In this document: positions 18,624 through 28,228 of the stretch, one piece after another | How the letters are laid out: every line of letters starts with the position of its first letter | Numbering within the stretch: position 1 is the first letter of the stretch | Source of the DNA: Locusta migratoria | Lineage: Eukaryota; Arthropoda; Insecta; Orthoptera; Acrididae | Direction: 5' to 3' | Length of the DNA: 64,000 nt | NCBI GenBank assembly: GCA_026315105.1 | Contig: CM048745.1 | Span: 742,757,006-742,821,005, forward strand | The notes under the pieces: generated by a model | Told to the model about the DNA's origin: nothing | Seen by the model: the letters and a program-made list of their open reading frames with translations, nothing else | The model's database searches: none | Made by a program: the position numbers and the translations under genes

Positions 18624-19375
18624 ATGGTGTCTATTCCGAAAGAGCAAACGTCACTTCTGATCCTGCGGTTGTTATTGTTTTCATATTCACATAATATATG
18701 ACTTCAACTGAGAATGGGCAAAACTGAAAATGTGTATACCCAGCCGGGGTCCGAACCCGTGTCTCCTGCTTTCTAAGCAGTTTCGCTGACCCCTACACCA
18801 CTGGGGACACAGTAATCAGCGCCCTAAGCACGCCTCCCGTCAGGCACAAATTTCCTGCTTTACCCTGCCCAAGGTACTCAAACTCGTACTCACTATGTAC
18901 TAATTCCCGTAAGAGTAAGGGCTCCAAACTTGCCCAACCCTTCCCCACTAACGAAAGGATCATTGCCTGTCACTGGCAGTTGAAGTCATATATTCTGTGA
19001 ATATGAAAACAATAACAACTGCAGGATCAGAAGTGACGTCTGTTCTTTCGGAATAGACGCCACATATAATATGCCAGTGACAGGCAATGATCGTTTCGTT
19101 AGTGGGGAGGGGTAGGCAAGTTTGGAGCCCTTACTCTTACTGGAATTAGTGACTACGAGTTTGAGTACTGTGAGCAGGGTAAAGCTGGAAATTTGTGTCT
19201 GATGGGAGTCGTGCTTAGGTAGTCCTTGCAGGTGCGGTGATAACTGTGTCCCCAGCCTAGCGTAACAGCCTAGAAAGAAAGAGACCAGGGTTGGAATCCC
19301 GGCTAGGTACAAATTTTCAGCTTTGCTCATTCGCAGTTGAAATCATATATTCTGTTAATATGAAAACTTTCTTCT
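18624..19375. mobile_element. Second inverted complex with tRNA-Ser-like modules
   Basis: A complete unit (about 18,624-19,062) has terminal inverted repeats of about 90 bp; the inner 34 bp read GTTTTCATATTCAC and ATATATGACTTCAACTG at 18,679-18,712, complement at 18,977-19,010. A second partial unit at 19,063-19,375 is its inverted copy. Each unit holds a tRNA-like module and blocks such as GGCAATGATC and AGTAAGGGCTCCAAACTTG. The layout (tRNA-like module near one TIR plus an inverted partial copy) parallels 16,749-17,370, though the sequences are unrelated. Confidence 0.68.
18740..18813 (-). other. tRNA-Ser(AGA)-like module
   Basis: Minus strand: TGTCCCCAGTGGTGTAGGGG (A box region), stem-loop CTGC-TTAGAAA-GCAG with AGA at the anticodon position, B box GGTTCGGACCCC and CCGGCTGGGTA. 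CCCAG pairs with CTGGG as an acceptor stem. The inverted counterpart lies at about 19,240-19,310 (plus), with B-box remnant GGTTGGAATCCC. A tRNA-derived repeat module rather than a confident tRNA gene. Confidence 0.5.
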
Positions 19376-19614
19376 TCTGTGAAACAGGAATGAAAAAAGA
19401 CATGTACCATTTTGCCTATTATGGGTCCCTATCCCCTGCTTCAACGCCATTACGGTCAGAGTGAGCATATTTTTTTCGATCTGTTTAACGATTTAACGCA
19501 AAACCAAAATTTCTTAGCATTTTCTGCAAAGTCGGTACATGGAACACTACTTTCGAACTAGTTTAACGCACCTCACATGGCTGTCCTTACGCTACTTTTG
19601 GCGTCGTGTAATGT
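19376..19614. other. Unassigned part of the insertion in repeat copy 2
   Basis: No motif found. GCGACG near 18,369 and CGTCGTG near 19,601 are weakly inverted and could be decayed ends of the insertion that splits the repeat, but this is too weak to call a TIR. Confidence 0.3.
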
Positions 19615-19895
19615 TGGCCTGTCTGAAAGGGTTTGATTCGGTTTATATTTGGAGTGATGTTCTATTTTCTTTCGTAACAGAATTCGGTTGTTGAACCAAG
19701 AAAGATCTTTTCTTTTCTCATAATTTTACTCGGCACATACTTTTCTAAAGAGCGCTCTACGATGCTCCTTAACTTTGTTCACTGATGCGCAACACTGAAA
19801 GTAGGGGAGGAAACTTTCATTCTCAACTGCCAGTATTATGAAATCGGTCTATTCTCCTTTGCTAAACCAGTGGTCCCAACCTGTAGTCCGCCGAC
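19615..19895. repeat. Unnamed interspersed repeat, copy 2 (right part)
   Basis: Matches 2,576-2,630 joined to 2,941-3,160. It lacks the palindromic insertion found in copy 1 and so serves as its empty site (CTTTCGTAACAGAATTCGG near 19,670-19,688). Confidence 0.82.
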
Positions 19896-20115
19896 CACAG
19901 GAGATTAGCAAGAGAGGACACAGTTCGTAGTAATCGATGGTAAGGCATCGACTAAAACAGAGGTGATATCGGGCGTTCCACAAGGTAGTTTTATTGGTCC
20001 TCTGCTGAACCTTATTTGCATAAACGATTCAGGGAAAATCTAAGTAGCTGTCTTAGGTTGTTTGCAGATGACTCCGTCATTTAGCGTCTAGTAAAATCAT
20101 CTGAAGATCAAAACC

Positions 20116-20315
20116 TACGCCGGCCGTGGTGGCCGAGGGGATTGAGGCGCTCCAGTCACGGTCTGCACGGCCACTATGGTCGGGGGTTCGAATCCCCCCT
20201 CGGCATGGATATTTGTGCCGTCCTTAGTTGTAAGTAGTTTATAAGTAGTTTGTAAGTTTAGGGACTGATGACCCCGTAGTTAAGTCCCATAGACACTACA
20301 AACATTTGAACATTT
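20116..20315 (+). mobile_element. SINE-1 copy, 8 bp target duplication
   Basis: Full-length copy from the ACGCCGGCCGTGGTGGCCGAG head to AACATTTGAACATTT. TCAAAACC at 20,108-20,115 and 20,316-20,323 is the duplication. The parallel LINE copy at 7,097-7,115 reads GATCAAAACCAACTGCAG without interruption, which proves the insertion point. Confidence 0.96.
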
Positions 20316-20599
20316 TCAAAACCAACTGCAGAATGATCTGAATAAGATATCACTATGGTGTAAAAATTGGCAATTGAGTCTAAATGATGAGAAGTGTGAA
20401 GTCGTCCACATGAGTACGAAAAGAAATCCGTTAAACTTTGTTTACAAGATAAATCAATCAAACGTGAAGGCCGCAAACTCCTCAAAATACCTAGGAATTA
20501 CTATTACTTGAGACTTAAACTGGAAAGAACACATAGATAATGTCGTGGGAAAGGCGAACCAGAGACTGCGTTTTATTGGCAGAACCCTTAAAACATGCA

Positions 20600-21010
20600 A
20601 CAGAAGTACAAAAGTAACTGCGTACACTACGCTTGTCCGTCCTTTTATGGAATATTGCTCCCAGTGTGGGATCCTTATCAGGTGGGTTTGACGGAGGATA
20701 TCGAAAGAGTCCAGAGATGGGCAGCTCGTTTCTTATTGTCACGATACAGGGGAGACAGCGTTAGGGAAATGAGACAGGATCTGGGATGGGAATCATTACA
20801 ACAACGGCGTTTATCGCTTCGGCGTGGGCTAATTACAAAACTCGAATCGTCAACATTCTCCTCCGAATGCGAGAATATATTGTTGACTTCCACTTACATA
20901 GGCAGAAATGATAATCAGAATAGAATACGAGAAATCAGAGCTCGAACGAAGAGATTCAGGTGTTCTTTCTTCCCGCGCGCTATTCGAGAATGGAATGGGA
21001 GATAAATAGT
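20600..21010 (+). pseudogene. LINE subfamily 2 RT C-terminal domain
   Basis: A 136-codon frame: a frameshifted RPF-MEYCS-PVWDPYQVGLTEDIERVQR region, then RYRGDSVREMRQDLGWESLQ, RRLSLRRGLITKLESSTF and CRCSFFPRAIREWNGR at the end, the conserved C-terminus just before the LINE 3' UTR. Upstream RT frames are broken. Confidence 0.85.
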
Positions 21011-21229
21011 ATAATGGTGGTTCGATGAACCCTCTGCCGGGCACTTACATGTGATTTGCAGAATATCCCATGTAGATGTAGATGAAACACCAAAACATTG
21101 GCTTGATTTCGCTTGTACCTATTGTACGCATCCAGATGACCCCACAGTCACTCTCCTCTTCAACCTCAGTAGAAGGATACAATATGATGAATAATTTTTT
21201 TATATATATACACCTCGTATTTGACACAA

Positions 21230-21500
21230 CTTGGGGTACCGGAACCACTGCTCAGGCTTCTGTTTCGTCTTGCTTGTGCTGCTGCCGGCCATTTCCAGCA
21301 CCTCGGCTGCGAGGTGCCGCATAACGGCGGTGAGAAAGCCGGCGTGTGACTTTACTTTCCCTTTGCCTGCGTTTCCTCGTCCAGACAGGCTTGACGAGCG
21401 TCGGTGGGCGACCATCCGACACGCAGCGAGCGAGCAGCAGAATAGTGGTCAGCGGTGTGAACGACACTGAGAGGTACTCGGCTGCCTTAATAAGTTGGCC
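21230..21500. other. GC-rich island
   Basis: About 270 bp of GC- and CpG-rich DNA (for example CCGGCCATTTCC, GCGAGCGAGCAGCAG) between the LINE end and the next LINE. Open frames on both strands are arginine-rich and unlike any family. Similar islands occur near 9.5, 46.5 and 58.8 kb. Confidence 0.45.
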
Positions 21501-21599
21501 AGGCCACATTATAACTCACCAAATTGCAACTGATCGTATACGTACTAGTGCATCGTCATGTTGAAACACTCATTTACAACAAGGTAACACTGTTATCAC

Positions 21600-23019
21600 C
21601 AATAATTTTATTTATCGTATCAAAAAGGCTTTTCAGGTTTTCAGAAAGGCTTTCCAACAGAAAATTCTATATATACTTTCACCAATGAAACATTTAATGC
21701 TCTGAATAACCGGGCATCACCCGCTGGGATTTTTTGTGATCTCTCCAAGGCTTCTGATTGTGTAAATCGTGGAATTCTTCTAGATAAACTGACGTATTGC
21801 GGTATGAATGGGGCAGTGTACGAATGGTTTAAATCATACCTAACAGGAAAAGTGCAGAAATGTTGACATTAGTAGTTCTCATAATAGGCAAAAAGCTGAT
21901 TCCTCAAACTGGTGAGCAAGCAAAAACAGGGTGCCACAAGGTTCGATCTTGGGCCCTTTGCTGTTCTTAATATATATTAATGACTTGCCATTCTATATTC
22001 ATGAAGATGCAAATCTGGTTCTTTTTGCTGAAAATACAAGTATAGTTATCACACCTGACAGACAATAACTAACTGATGAAATTATAAACGATGTCTTTCA
22101 GAAAATCATTAAGTGGTTCTCAGCAAATGGACTATCATTAAATTTTGATAAAATACAGTACATACAGTTCCATACAGTAAATGAAATGACACCATTAATA
22201 AATATAGAGACTTTGGTCAGAAATCTGTAGCAAAGGTAGAATATTCAAAATTTTTAGGTGTAAGCATTGATGAGGGGTTGAACTGGAAAAACACATTGAA
22301 GATCTGTTGAAACATTTTGAGTTCAGTAACTAATGCTATTAGGGTAATTGTAAATTTTGGTCATATACGTCTCAGTAAATTAGCTTACTATGCCTATTTT
22401 CATTATCTGCTTTCGTATGGCATCATTTTCTGGGGTGATTCATCATTCATCATTGAGTTGCACAAAAGCGTGTGATCAGAATAATTGCCGGAGCCCATCC
22501 AAGATCATCCTGCAGACACTTATTTAAAGAGCTAGGGATCTTCACAGTAGCTTCTCAGTATATATATTCACTACTTATGACATTTGTTATTAACAACCCT
22601 ACCAAATTCAAAAGCAATAGCAGTGTACATAACTACAACACTAGAAGAAAGAATGATCTTCACTATTCAAGGTTTAATCTAGCTTTGGCACAGAAAGGGG
22701 TGAATTATGTTGCCACAATAGTCTTTGGTCACTTAGCAAACAGCATCAAAAGCCTGACAGATAACCAACAAGCATTTATAAATAAATTAAAAGAATTTCT
22801 GCATGGCAACTCCTTCTACACTTTAGATGAATTTTTAGTTATAAATTAGTGAATTTGAAAAAAACAAAACAAAAAAAGTAAAATAATAATAAAAATTGTG
22901 TCATGTAATATTTAGTACAAAGTAATAATTTGTAGACACCTTTCATTAACCTGACACGTTCCACATCATTACGAAGTGTCGTATTCATGATCCATGGAAC
23001 AAGTACTAATCTAATCTAA
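21600..23019 (+). mobile_element. LINE subfamily 4 copy (TAATC tail), plus strand
   Basis: 5'-truncated LINE with RT motifs GIFCDLSKASDCVN near 21,735-21,775, WFKSYLTGKVQK near 21,825-21,860, VPQGSILGPLLFLIYINDLPF near 21,935-21,990, FAENTSIVI (decayed FADD) near 22,025-22,050, and a conserved C-terminal 125-codon frame at 22,472-22,849 (HPRSSCRHLFKELGI). The 3' end reads CATGGAACAAGTACTAATCTAATCTAA. The second copy is at 27,685-29,005 on the other strand. Confidence 0.88.
22472..22849 (+). pseudogene. LINE subfamily 4 C-terminal region
   Basis: 125 open codons continuing the RT: RIIAGAHPRSSCRHLFKELG, IFTVASQYIYSLLMTFVIN, NYNTRRKNDLHYSRFNLALA and KGVNYVATIVFGHLANSIKS. This is the typical end of LINE polyproteins of the type K-x-G-x-x-x-Y-N-x-L-P. 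The upstream RT frame has several shifts, so it would not be translated from a full ORF. Confidence 0.8.
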
Positions 23020-23044
23020 AAGTGTTTACAGCCTTGTATTACCC

Positions 23045-23255
23045 CTGAAACTACCCTGAACCATGAACTTGATTTGCCGTCCACTCTAACTGCTGCCTGG
23101 CAGTCTACGTAAATATCTTTAATTGCCTGAAGCAGTTTGCCTTCTATTCCATAATCAGCTAGGATGAAGCTGTTGACAGTTCTACAGGATTATGGCATAG
23201 AAAGCAAATTTCTGCAGACAATTAAAGGTCTTTACGTAGACTGCAGGGAAATTTA
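23045..23255. pseudogene. Head-to-head RT fragments of another LINE
   Basis: About 23,075-23,160 read on the minus strand gives DYGIEGKLLQAIKDIYVDC then QAAVRVDGK. About 23,160-23,250 on the plus strand gives LQDYGIESKFLQTIKGLYVDC. Both are the same RT segment (following motif A) in opposite orientation, forming an inverted repeat. It could be an RT with a 5' inversion that was later trimmed, or two insertions. Confidence 0.65.
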
Positions 23256-23764
23256 TTTATAACACTGATAAGTATCTGTTACGAGCTTAATATGTAAACT
23301 CGGGATAGACTGAAAGATTCTTTGGTTTTGTCAAGCATCGCTGGAGTGGCTCAGTCAGTGATCTCTATACAAAAAGATGGAGATGAATGGGCTGAGCTAT
23401 GAGAGGCAGTCAAGTCAATAATGTGAGTGGGAGTGTGAATTTGGAATGATTATGGCACAGGATGCATTAACGTATGATACCAGATATGCGGAGGAGAAAT
23501 TTTTCATATTTAGCTTAAAGGAATAGATGACATATTAGCATGATTTGATGATGAAAATGATTTTGGAGGAAGAAGTAAGGAAATTATTTTTATTCTTTTC
23601 TTATAAATTGCGTTGCCAGTAAGTTTTTCTCAAATAGCCATTGTTTAAACTTTGACAGAATACACAACGACCTTTTTTTGATAATGTAACGCAATCGTAA
23701 CTACAAGAACTGTCATATTTAAAATGATTTGTTTTTGCTCAAACAATTAAAATTGGTAACTCAA
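23256..23764. other. Unassigned sequence
   Basis: No recognised motif or repeat boundary. Confidence 0.4.
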
Positions 23765-23965
23765 GACCGCGCGTAATAGCCGCATGATCTAAGGCGTCAT
23801 GCTAAGGACTGTGCGGCAGTACCCGCAGGAGGTTCGTGTTCTCCCTCTGGAATGTGTGTGTGCGTATGTGTGAGTGTGTGTGTTTGTTGCCCTTAGTATA
23901 AGTTAGTTTTATAAATTTGTAAGTCTAGGGACTGATGACCATAGCAGTTTAATCCAATATGTTAA
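23765..23965 (+). mobile_element. tRNA-derived SINE-1 relative (diverged head, TG-rich)
   Basis: Head with AGGCGTCATGCTAAGGACTG and decayed B box GGTTCGTGTTCTCC, a short TG-rich run, then the SINE-1 tail boxes TAGTATAAGTTAGTTT and GTAAGTCTAGGGACTGATGACC. The copy at 33,963 shares the B-box variant and the TG run. This marks a distinct SINE-1 subfamily. Confidence 0.75.
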
Positions 23966-24264
23966 CAAAAACATATTTTTGGACACTAAATCAAACCTTT
24001 GTGATATTTGTGTCAACCCCCAGTTGAGTGTACACCATGTGTCAGCTTCATCATTTGTACTTGATGACGTAAATTTATTATTAAATCGGATAGTTTATAG
24101 AACCTCCATTATAATTAATATTAGAAAGTTGTAGTAAACATTATTTTGCAGCTTGCACAGTGTATGACGGAAGCAATGTCGCCGTTTGCAGTTATGAACC
24201 GTAACTATCTTACGTTCATTTTGTGGAGACTATATTTATGTTCTCATTGTCAGGGCGCACGATT

Positions 24265-24523
24265 GTGATGGAAATTAATTTACTAATACAGATGTTAATC
24301 AGTCAGATTTGAATTCAGATGTAAACATGTAACGGTTTTGTATCAGATATGAATAAATAGTTGCCACTATTAAAGTTCCAATCCTTGTCACAAGTTATAC
24401 TGTGAACTGTTTGTAAGAGACTCAGTGTGTATTGTATTTCTGTAAATACACCTGATCAGGATAGAATAACTGAATTCAAATCTGACTGATTAACATCGGT
24501 ATTAGTAAATTAATTTCAATCAC
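24265..24523. mobile_element. MITE with 54 bp terminal inverted repeats
   Basis: Bases 24,265-24,318 and 24,470-24,523 are inverted repeats differing at only two positions (start GTGATGGAAATTAATTTACT). The element is 259 bp, without coding capacity. Its interior includes GAATAAATAGTTGCCACTAT at about 24,347, which also occurs next to the mariner relic at 25,090. The high arm identity suggests a fairly recent insertion. Confidence 0.82.
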
Positions 24524-24749
24524 AAAACGATCATATAATCTATCTCTTAACACTCATAGATATATATATTCTCTGTGCAAATAATGTAAACATACTACAT
24601 CTCTGTAGAGCTGTCAAATAAATGTCAAAATCCGTAACTTGATAAAGATCTCGCATGACAACACAATATTATAAGTTTCGCGATAAGCTTATAGTGTAAC
24701 TAATACGAATTAAGAATATACAGTGTTGAAATTATATAATTCTTATTAT

Positions 24750-25130
24750 GAAGCGGCAACACTTTCTGCGCAAACCACCCATCGTTTTGGACGACAATTT
24801 TCGGGAGCATACAGCGCAAGCTGTGGCTGCTCTGTTCGGTCGATGAGACTGGGAAGTACTGTACCATCCACCATCTGCCCAGGACTCAAGTCCTTGTGTC
24901 TTTGATTTGAATCCGAAGATGAAGGAACTATTTCGTGGCATTCGCTTCACAACTGTTCCAGAGTTTCGACAGCCAGTAGACCGCTCCATTCACGTCATTA
25001 ACAGTACAGGTAACGGGCTCTACACGACGCTGGTCACTACTTTGAAGGACATTAACAGGTGCAAACCTGTAACGTTTTTGTACCGGTTGTGAATAAATAG
25101 TTGCCACTATTTAAGTTCCAACGCTCGTGT
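24750..25130 (+). pseudogene. mariner-type transposase C-terminal relic
   Basis: In a single broken frame: KRQHFLRKPPIVLDDNFREH, then a stop, DWEVLYHPPSAQDSSPCVFD, LNPKMKELFRGIRFTTVPEF and VDRSIHVINSTG. These are the second catalytic Asp region (D-N in x-x-D-N-x-R-x-H) and the H-P-P-Y-S-P-D-x-S-P-x-D-F-D-L-x-P-K-x-K-E-x-L-R-G block of mariner transposases. The Y of PPYSPD is mutated, a stop interrupts, and the N-terminal half is missing. Confidence 0.78.
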
Positions 25131-25274
25131 GAAGTCATGTTAAAATATTGAATACGCCTTGGCCGGTCAAGTGCGGTCGCATGAAGTGCCTTACCTGTGT
25201 TTTGGTCTGACACACATCTGTGAAGATGCAAGGTTAGTGGAGTGGCTTTCAGAAATAATCGCGAGGCGTAACTG

Positions 25275-25530
25275 ATTTGCACGTCTTCAACAAAGTCCTC
25301 GAGTGTGCCAGGTCTTTTCAAAGACAGAATGGATTCATATTCGGGAGAACGGTGGTTCAAATCCATCTTGGGCCATCCACATTCTGGTTTTCGAAGATCT
25401 CCCTCAATCACTCCAGGCAAATGCTCGGCCAATATTCTTCCCCATCCTTCTCCAAAAATCCGAGCGTGAGCTAAGTCTCTCTTGACCACGCTGCCGACGG
25501 GACGTTAAACCCTAAGTTTCCTTCCTTCTG
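25275..25530 (+). mobile_element. SINE-2 copy
   Basis: Decayed tRNA head with B box GGTTCAAATCC at 25,353-25,363, body TCTGGTTTTCGAAGATCTCC, CACTCCAGGCAAATGC and the terminal CTGCCGACGGGACGTTAAAC box followed by TTTCCTTCCTTC. Same family as 1,437, 35,449 and (minus) 51,265. Confidence 0.75.
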
Positions 25531-25589
25531 TTCAAAAAATTCCGCTACTTTGTGCAGAACATATTTCTTCCCTTATCTTTTACCTATTG

Positions 25590-25990
25590 TGCATGGTCTC
25601 CTTCGAAATAGTCTCCCTCAGAATTAATACAGCTCTCGCAATGCCGTTTCCACTTTCGGAAGCTAGCCTCTTGTTGGATCGCGCGGAGTCTGAAAATTTT
25701 CTTTCATGTGGTCTGTCGTTGCAAATCTCGTTTTTCGTATTTGCTCCCTGGTCTGAAAACATGCGCCGTGAGACGGAGTTGGTGGCAACACATGCATTCC
25801 AAGATGATGTGTTGTGATGTCATGACATGATCCAGCTGAAATGTTACATTCTTATGCAAACTATCGGACAGTCGGTCTTCAACTGGCATGCAGAATTTCG
25901 TTGACGATCCTGACATGAGCGTCGGCGGTAGACGTCGAAGTGCATCGATCATTTGTATACCGCCTGAACCATTCGCAACCCCGAGTACGA
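25590..25990 (-). pseudogene. mariner-type transposase, internally deleted
   Basis: Minus strand, across frames: an N-terminal helix-turn-helix block ECNISAGSCHDITTHHLGMH near 25,780-25,860, the VLPPTPSHGACFQTREQIRK block near 25,710-25,780, then directly the C-terminal W-x-x-x-L-R-E-L-Y-x-x-x-G-D-Y-F-E-G-D-like end near 25,598-25,660. The catalytic middle is missing. A deletion derivative of a mariner different from the one at 24,750. Confidence 0.55.
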
Positions 25991-26194
25991 CTTTGGCATG
26001 CATCATCGTAGGCTTCCTGAATCTTTCTGCGTGTCAGTAAAAATTTTCGTGGGTTTCAAGCAAAATTTAATGCAGACGCGTAGCTCCTGTCATCTCGAAA
26101 TCTGCAGGCTGTCTGATACAACGTTCTACTCAACACGGCACTGAACAACAGTCATATGATAATGAAATTTCCGGCAGTTACAGATTCAAATTTT

Positions 26195-26319
26195 TACTGA
26201 GATTTATGGTAACAGCCGTAATATACTTTAAAAAATGTATATTCCCAACGATCAGCTGTTTATTATACAGTGTGTTTATTAATAAATATTGGGGTTTTAA
26301 CGCTTTGTAATATTTATTA
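26195..26319 (-). repeat. Part of a DUF4817-type element 3' region (split by mariner)
   Basis: Blocks TCAGCTGTTTATTATA and GGGGTTTTAACGCTTT match, in opposite orientation, 32,720-32,985, which follows the DUF4817-type transposase. The repeat continues at 27,559-27,630 after the mariner (TTAAACTTAC, AAATGATATGTCAAATGAATGAGCAACTC), again matching 30,165-30,200 and 32,699-32,730. So an older element lies here on the minus strand and received a mariner. Confidence 0.65.
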
Positions 26320-26321
26320 TA

Positions 26322-27556
26322 GGAGGGTAAGTCAATTATTATCCGCAATTAAGTTATATTTTTGTTTATGTTGGTAGTACTGTCGTTTTACGTTGGTTAC
26401 GCATGCTTTGTTTATTTGTTGTTATATCTTTGCAATTTTCAAGCTGCTACGTTAGTTTCGTTGTCGCTTCTGTGCTGTTATCATGGCTGCTCCGCTGTCT
26501 ATTTGTACCAAAGAAGAGCAACGTTCAGTGATACGTTTTTTGTGGGCGGATCGTGTATCAGGGGCCAAAATTCATAGAAAAGTTTCAGTACAGTACGGGA
26601 GCAGTGTTTTACCACAACGAAGTGTGTACGAGTGGATTGAAAAATTCCGAAATGGTCGCACGAGTGTTAAGCACGATGAAAGAGCCGGACGACCGTTTAC
26701 CGCCACAAATGAAGAAACCATTGAGCGATAACGTGAAATGATTCTCTTAGACAGACGATTAACTATTGATGAAGTGGCTCATCGTCTTCAAATTAGTCAT
26801 GGTTCTGCCTACGAAATTATTCGCAACAGACTTGGGTTTCGTTAAGTTTGTGCAAGATGGGTCCCAAAACAACTCACACACTTTCATCAGCAAACGCGCC
26901 TCGACATCTGCTAAAAACATTTTGATCGCTATGGTAACGAATGGGACAACTTCCTAGACAGAATCATTACTGGTAACGAAACATGGAACCATCATTACGA
27001 GCCGGAGAGTAAACGGCAGAGTATGGAATGAAAACACCCAACCGTCAGCAGGAAAACTGATGCTTACGGTATTTTGGGATGCACGAGGTCTTGTACTGGA
27101 ACATTATGGTGAAAGGGGCACAACAATAAACAGTAGTGAGATGCTTACTGACAGGCTAAAGAGTGCAATTCGAAGCAAACGCCGAGGATTGCTGTCAGAA
27201 GGTGTTGTGTTGTTGCACGACAATGCCCGTCCGCATACTGCTGTCCACACTGCTGAAACGCTCCAGAAACTCAAATTCGAAATACTGGATCATCCTCCTT
27301 ATAGTCCCGATCTTGCCCCCTTCTGACTATCACTTGTTTGGTCCACTCACAGGCATTAAGGGGCCGTCGATTTGACTCGGACGGAGCAGTGAAGGAAGCG
27401 GTGCATTCTTGGCTTGCAGCTTAACCGAAAACCTTCTTTTATGAGGACATTGAAAAGCAAGGAGACTATGTCGAAAAATGATGTTCTTCTAAGTTTCGTA
27501 TTTTATTACAATGAAATTTTATAACTACTTTGCTGATAATAATTGACTTACCCTCG
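26322..27556 (+). mobile_element. mariner element, nearly full length, in a TA site
   Basis: Terminal inverted repeats GGAGGGTAAGTCAATTATTA at 26,322 and its near complement ending at 27,556 (TTGACTTACCCTCG), with TA on both sides (26,320-26,321 and 27,557-27,558). Length 1,235 bp, normal for mariner. It interrupts an older repeat, which resumes at 27,559. Confidence 0.93.
26483..27440 (+). pseudogene. mariner transposase pseudogene (D,D34D type)
   Basis: Starts MAAPLSICTKEEQRSVIRFL. N-terminal helix-turn-helix with SVYEWIEKFRNGRTSVKHDE and AGRPFTATNEETIER, second HTH DEVAHRLQISHGSAYEII. Catalytic region: ITGNETW, where the first catalytic Asp is Asn (usual G-D-E-T-W), then VVLLHDNARPHTA (second Asp present) and HPPYSPDLAP / SDYHLFGPL (third Asp present). 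Stops after TIER (26,731) and R-L-G-F-R, and frameshifts near 26,900-27,050 and 27,325. Codes for no active enzyme. Confidence 0.93.
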
Positions 27557-28081
27557 TATTAAACTTACAGTTATAAATGATATGTCAAATGAATGAGCAA
27601 CTCAAAAAGTTCATGTGAAGCGCGCAATGTTTCCGCCGCAATCCGCTAGACAGCGGTAGTAGCAATGATGGCGACTAGTGATTAGATTACATTAGTTTAG
27701 ATTGATACTTGTTCCATAGATTATATATACGACATTTCGTAATGATGTGGAACGTTTCAGTTAATATGATAAGGATTTTTTATTTACATTTATTTTATTT
27801 TATTTTTTTAAGTTTTATCTAAAACTTTATCTACTTTGTAAAAGGAGTTGCCATTCAGAAGTTCCTTTAATTTCTTCTTAAATACTAGTTGGCTATCTGT
27901 CAGACTTTTGTGCTACTTGGTAAGTGATCGAAGACGTTTGTGGAAACATAATTCACTTCTTTCTGCGCCAAAGTTAGATTTAAACTTGACTAGTGAATGT
28001 CACCCTTTCTCCTAGTGTTGTAACTATGCACACTGCTATTAATTTTGATTGGGTCGGATTGTTAATAACAAATTTCATGAG

Positions 28082-28084
<3 letters not shown>

Positions 28085-28154
<70 letters not shown>
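28085..28154. repeat. (TA)35 microsatellite inside LINE
   Basis: Uninterrupted TA tract. At the homologous place in the 21.6 kb copy (22,557-22,570) there are only about four TA units, so the tract expanded after insertion. Confidence 0.95.
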
Positions 28155-28156
<2 letters not shown>

Positions 28157-28228
28157 CGAAGCTACAGTGAAGATCCCTAAATAAATGTCTGCAGGATGAT
28201 CTTGGGTGGGTTCCAGCAATTATTCTGA

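Larger units (their letters stand above)
19906..21081 (+). mobile_element. LINE subfamily 2 copy, 5'-truncated, split by a SINE
   Basis: Starts within the RT (GAGAGGACACAGTTCGTAG, matching 6,905) and ends with GATGTAGATG. A SINE-1 at 20,116-20,315 interrupts it. Motifs: SGVPQGS-like near 19,965-20,000, LFADDSVI (decayed) near 20,060, KYLGITIT near 20,490-20,515, RQNLQ-type C-terminus and RVQRWAARFLLSRY near 20,705-20,750. The closest relative is 6,905-7,695 plus 9,253-9,425. Confidence 0.9.

Noticed and set aside
27980..28219. Open frames rich in IYIYIY
   Set aside because: Translation of a (TA)n microsatellite inside a LINE; the same applies to frames near 45,948 and 59,738.
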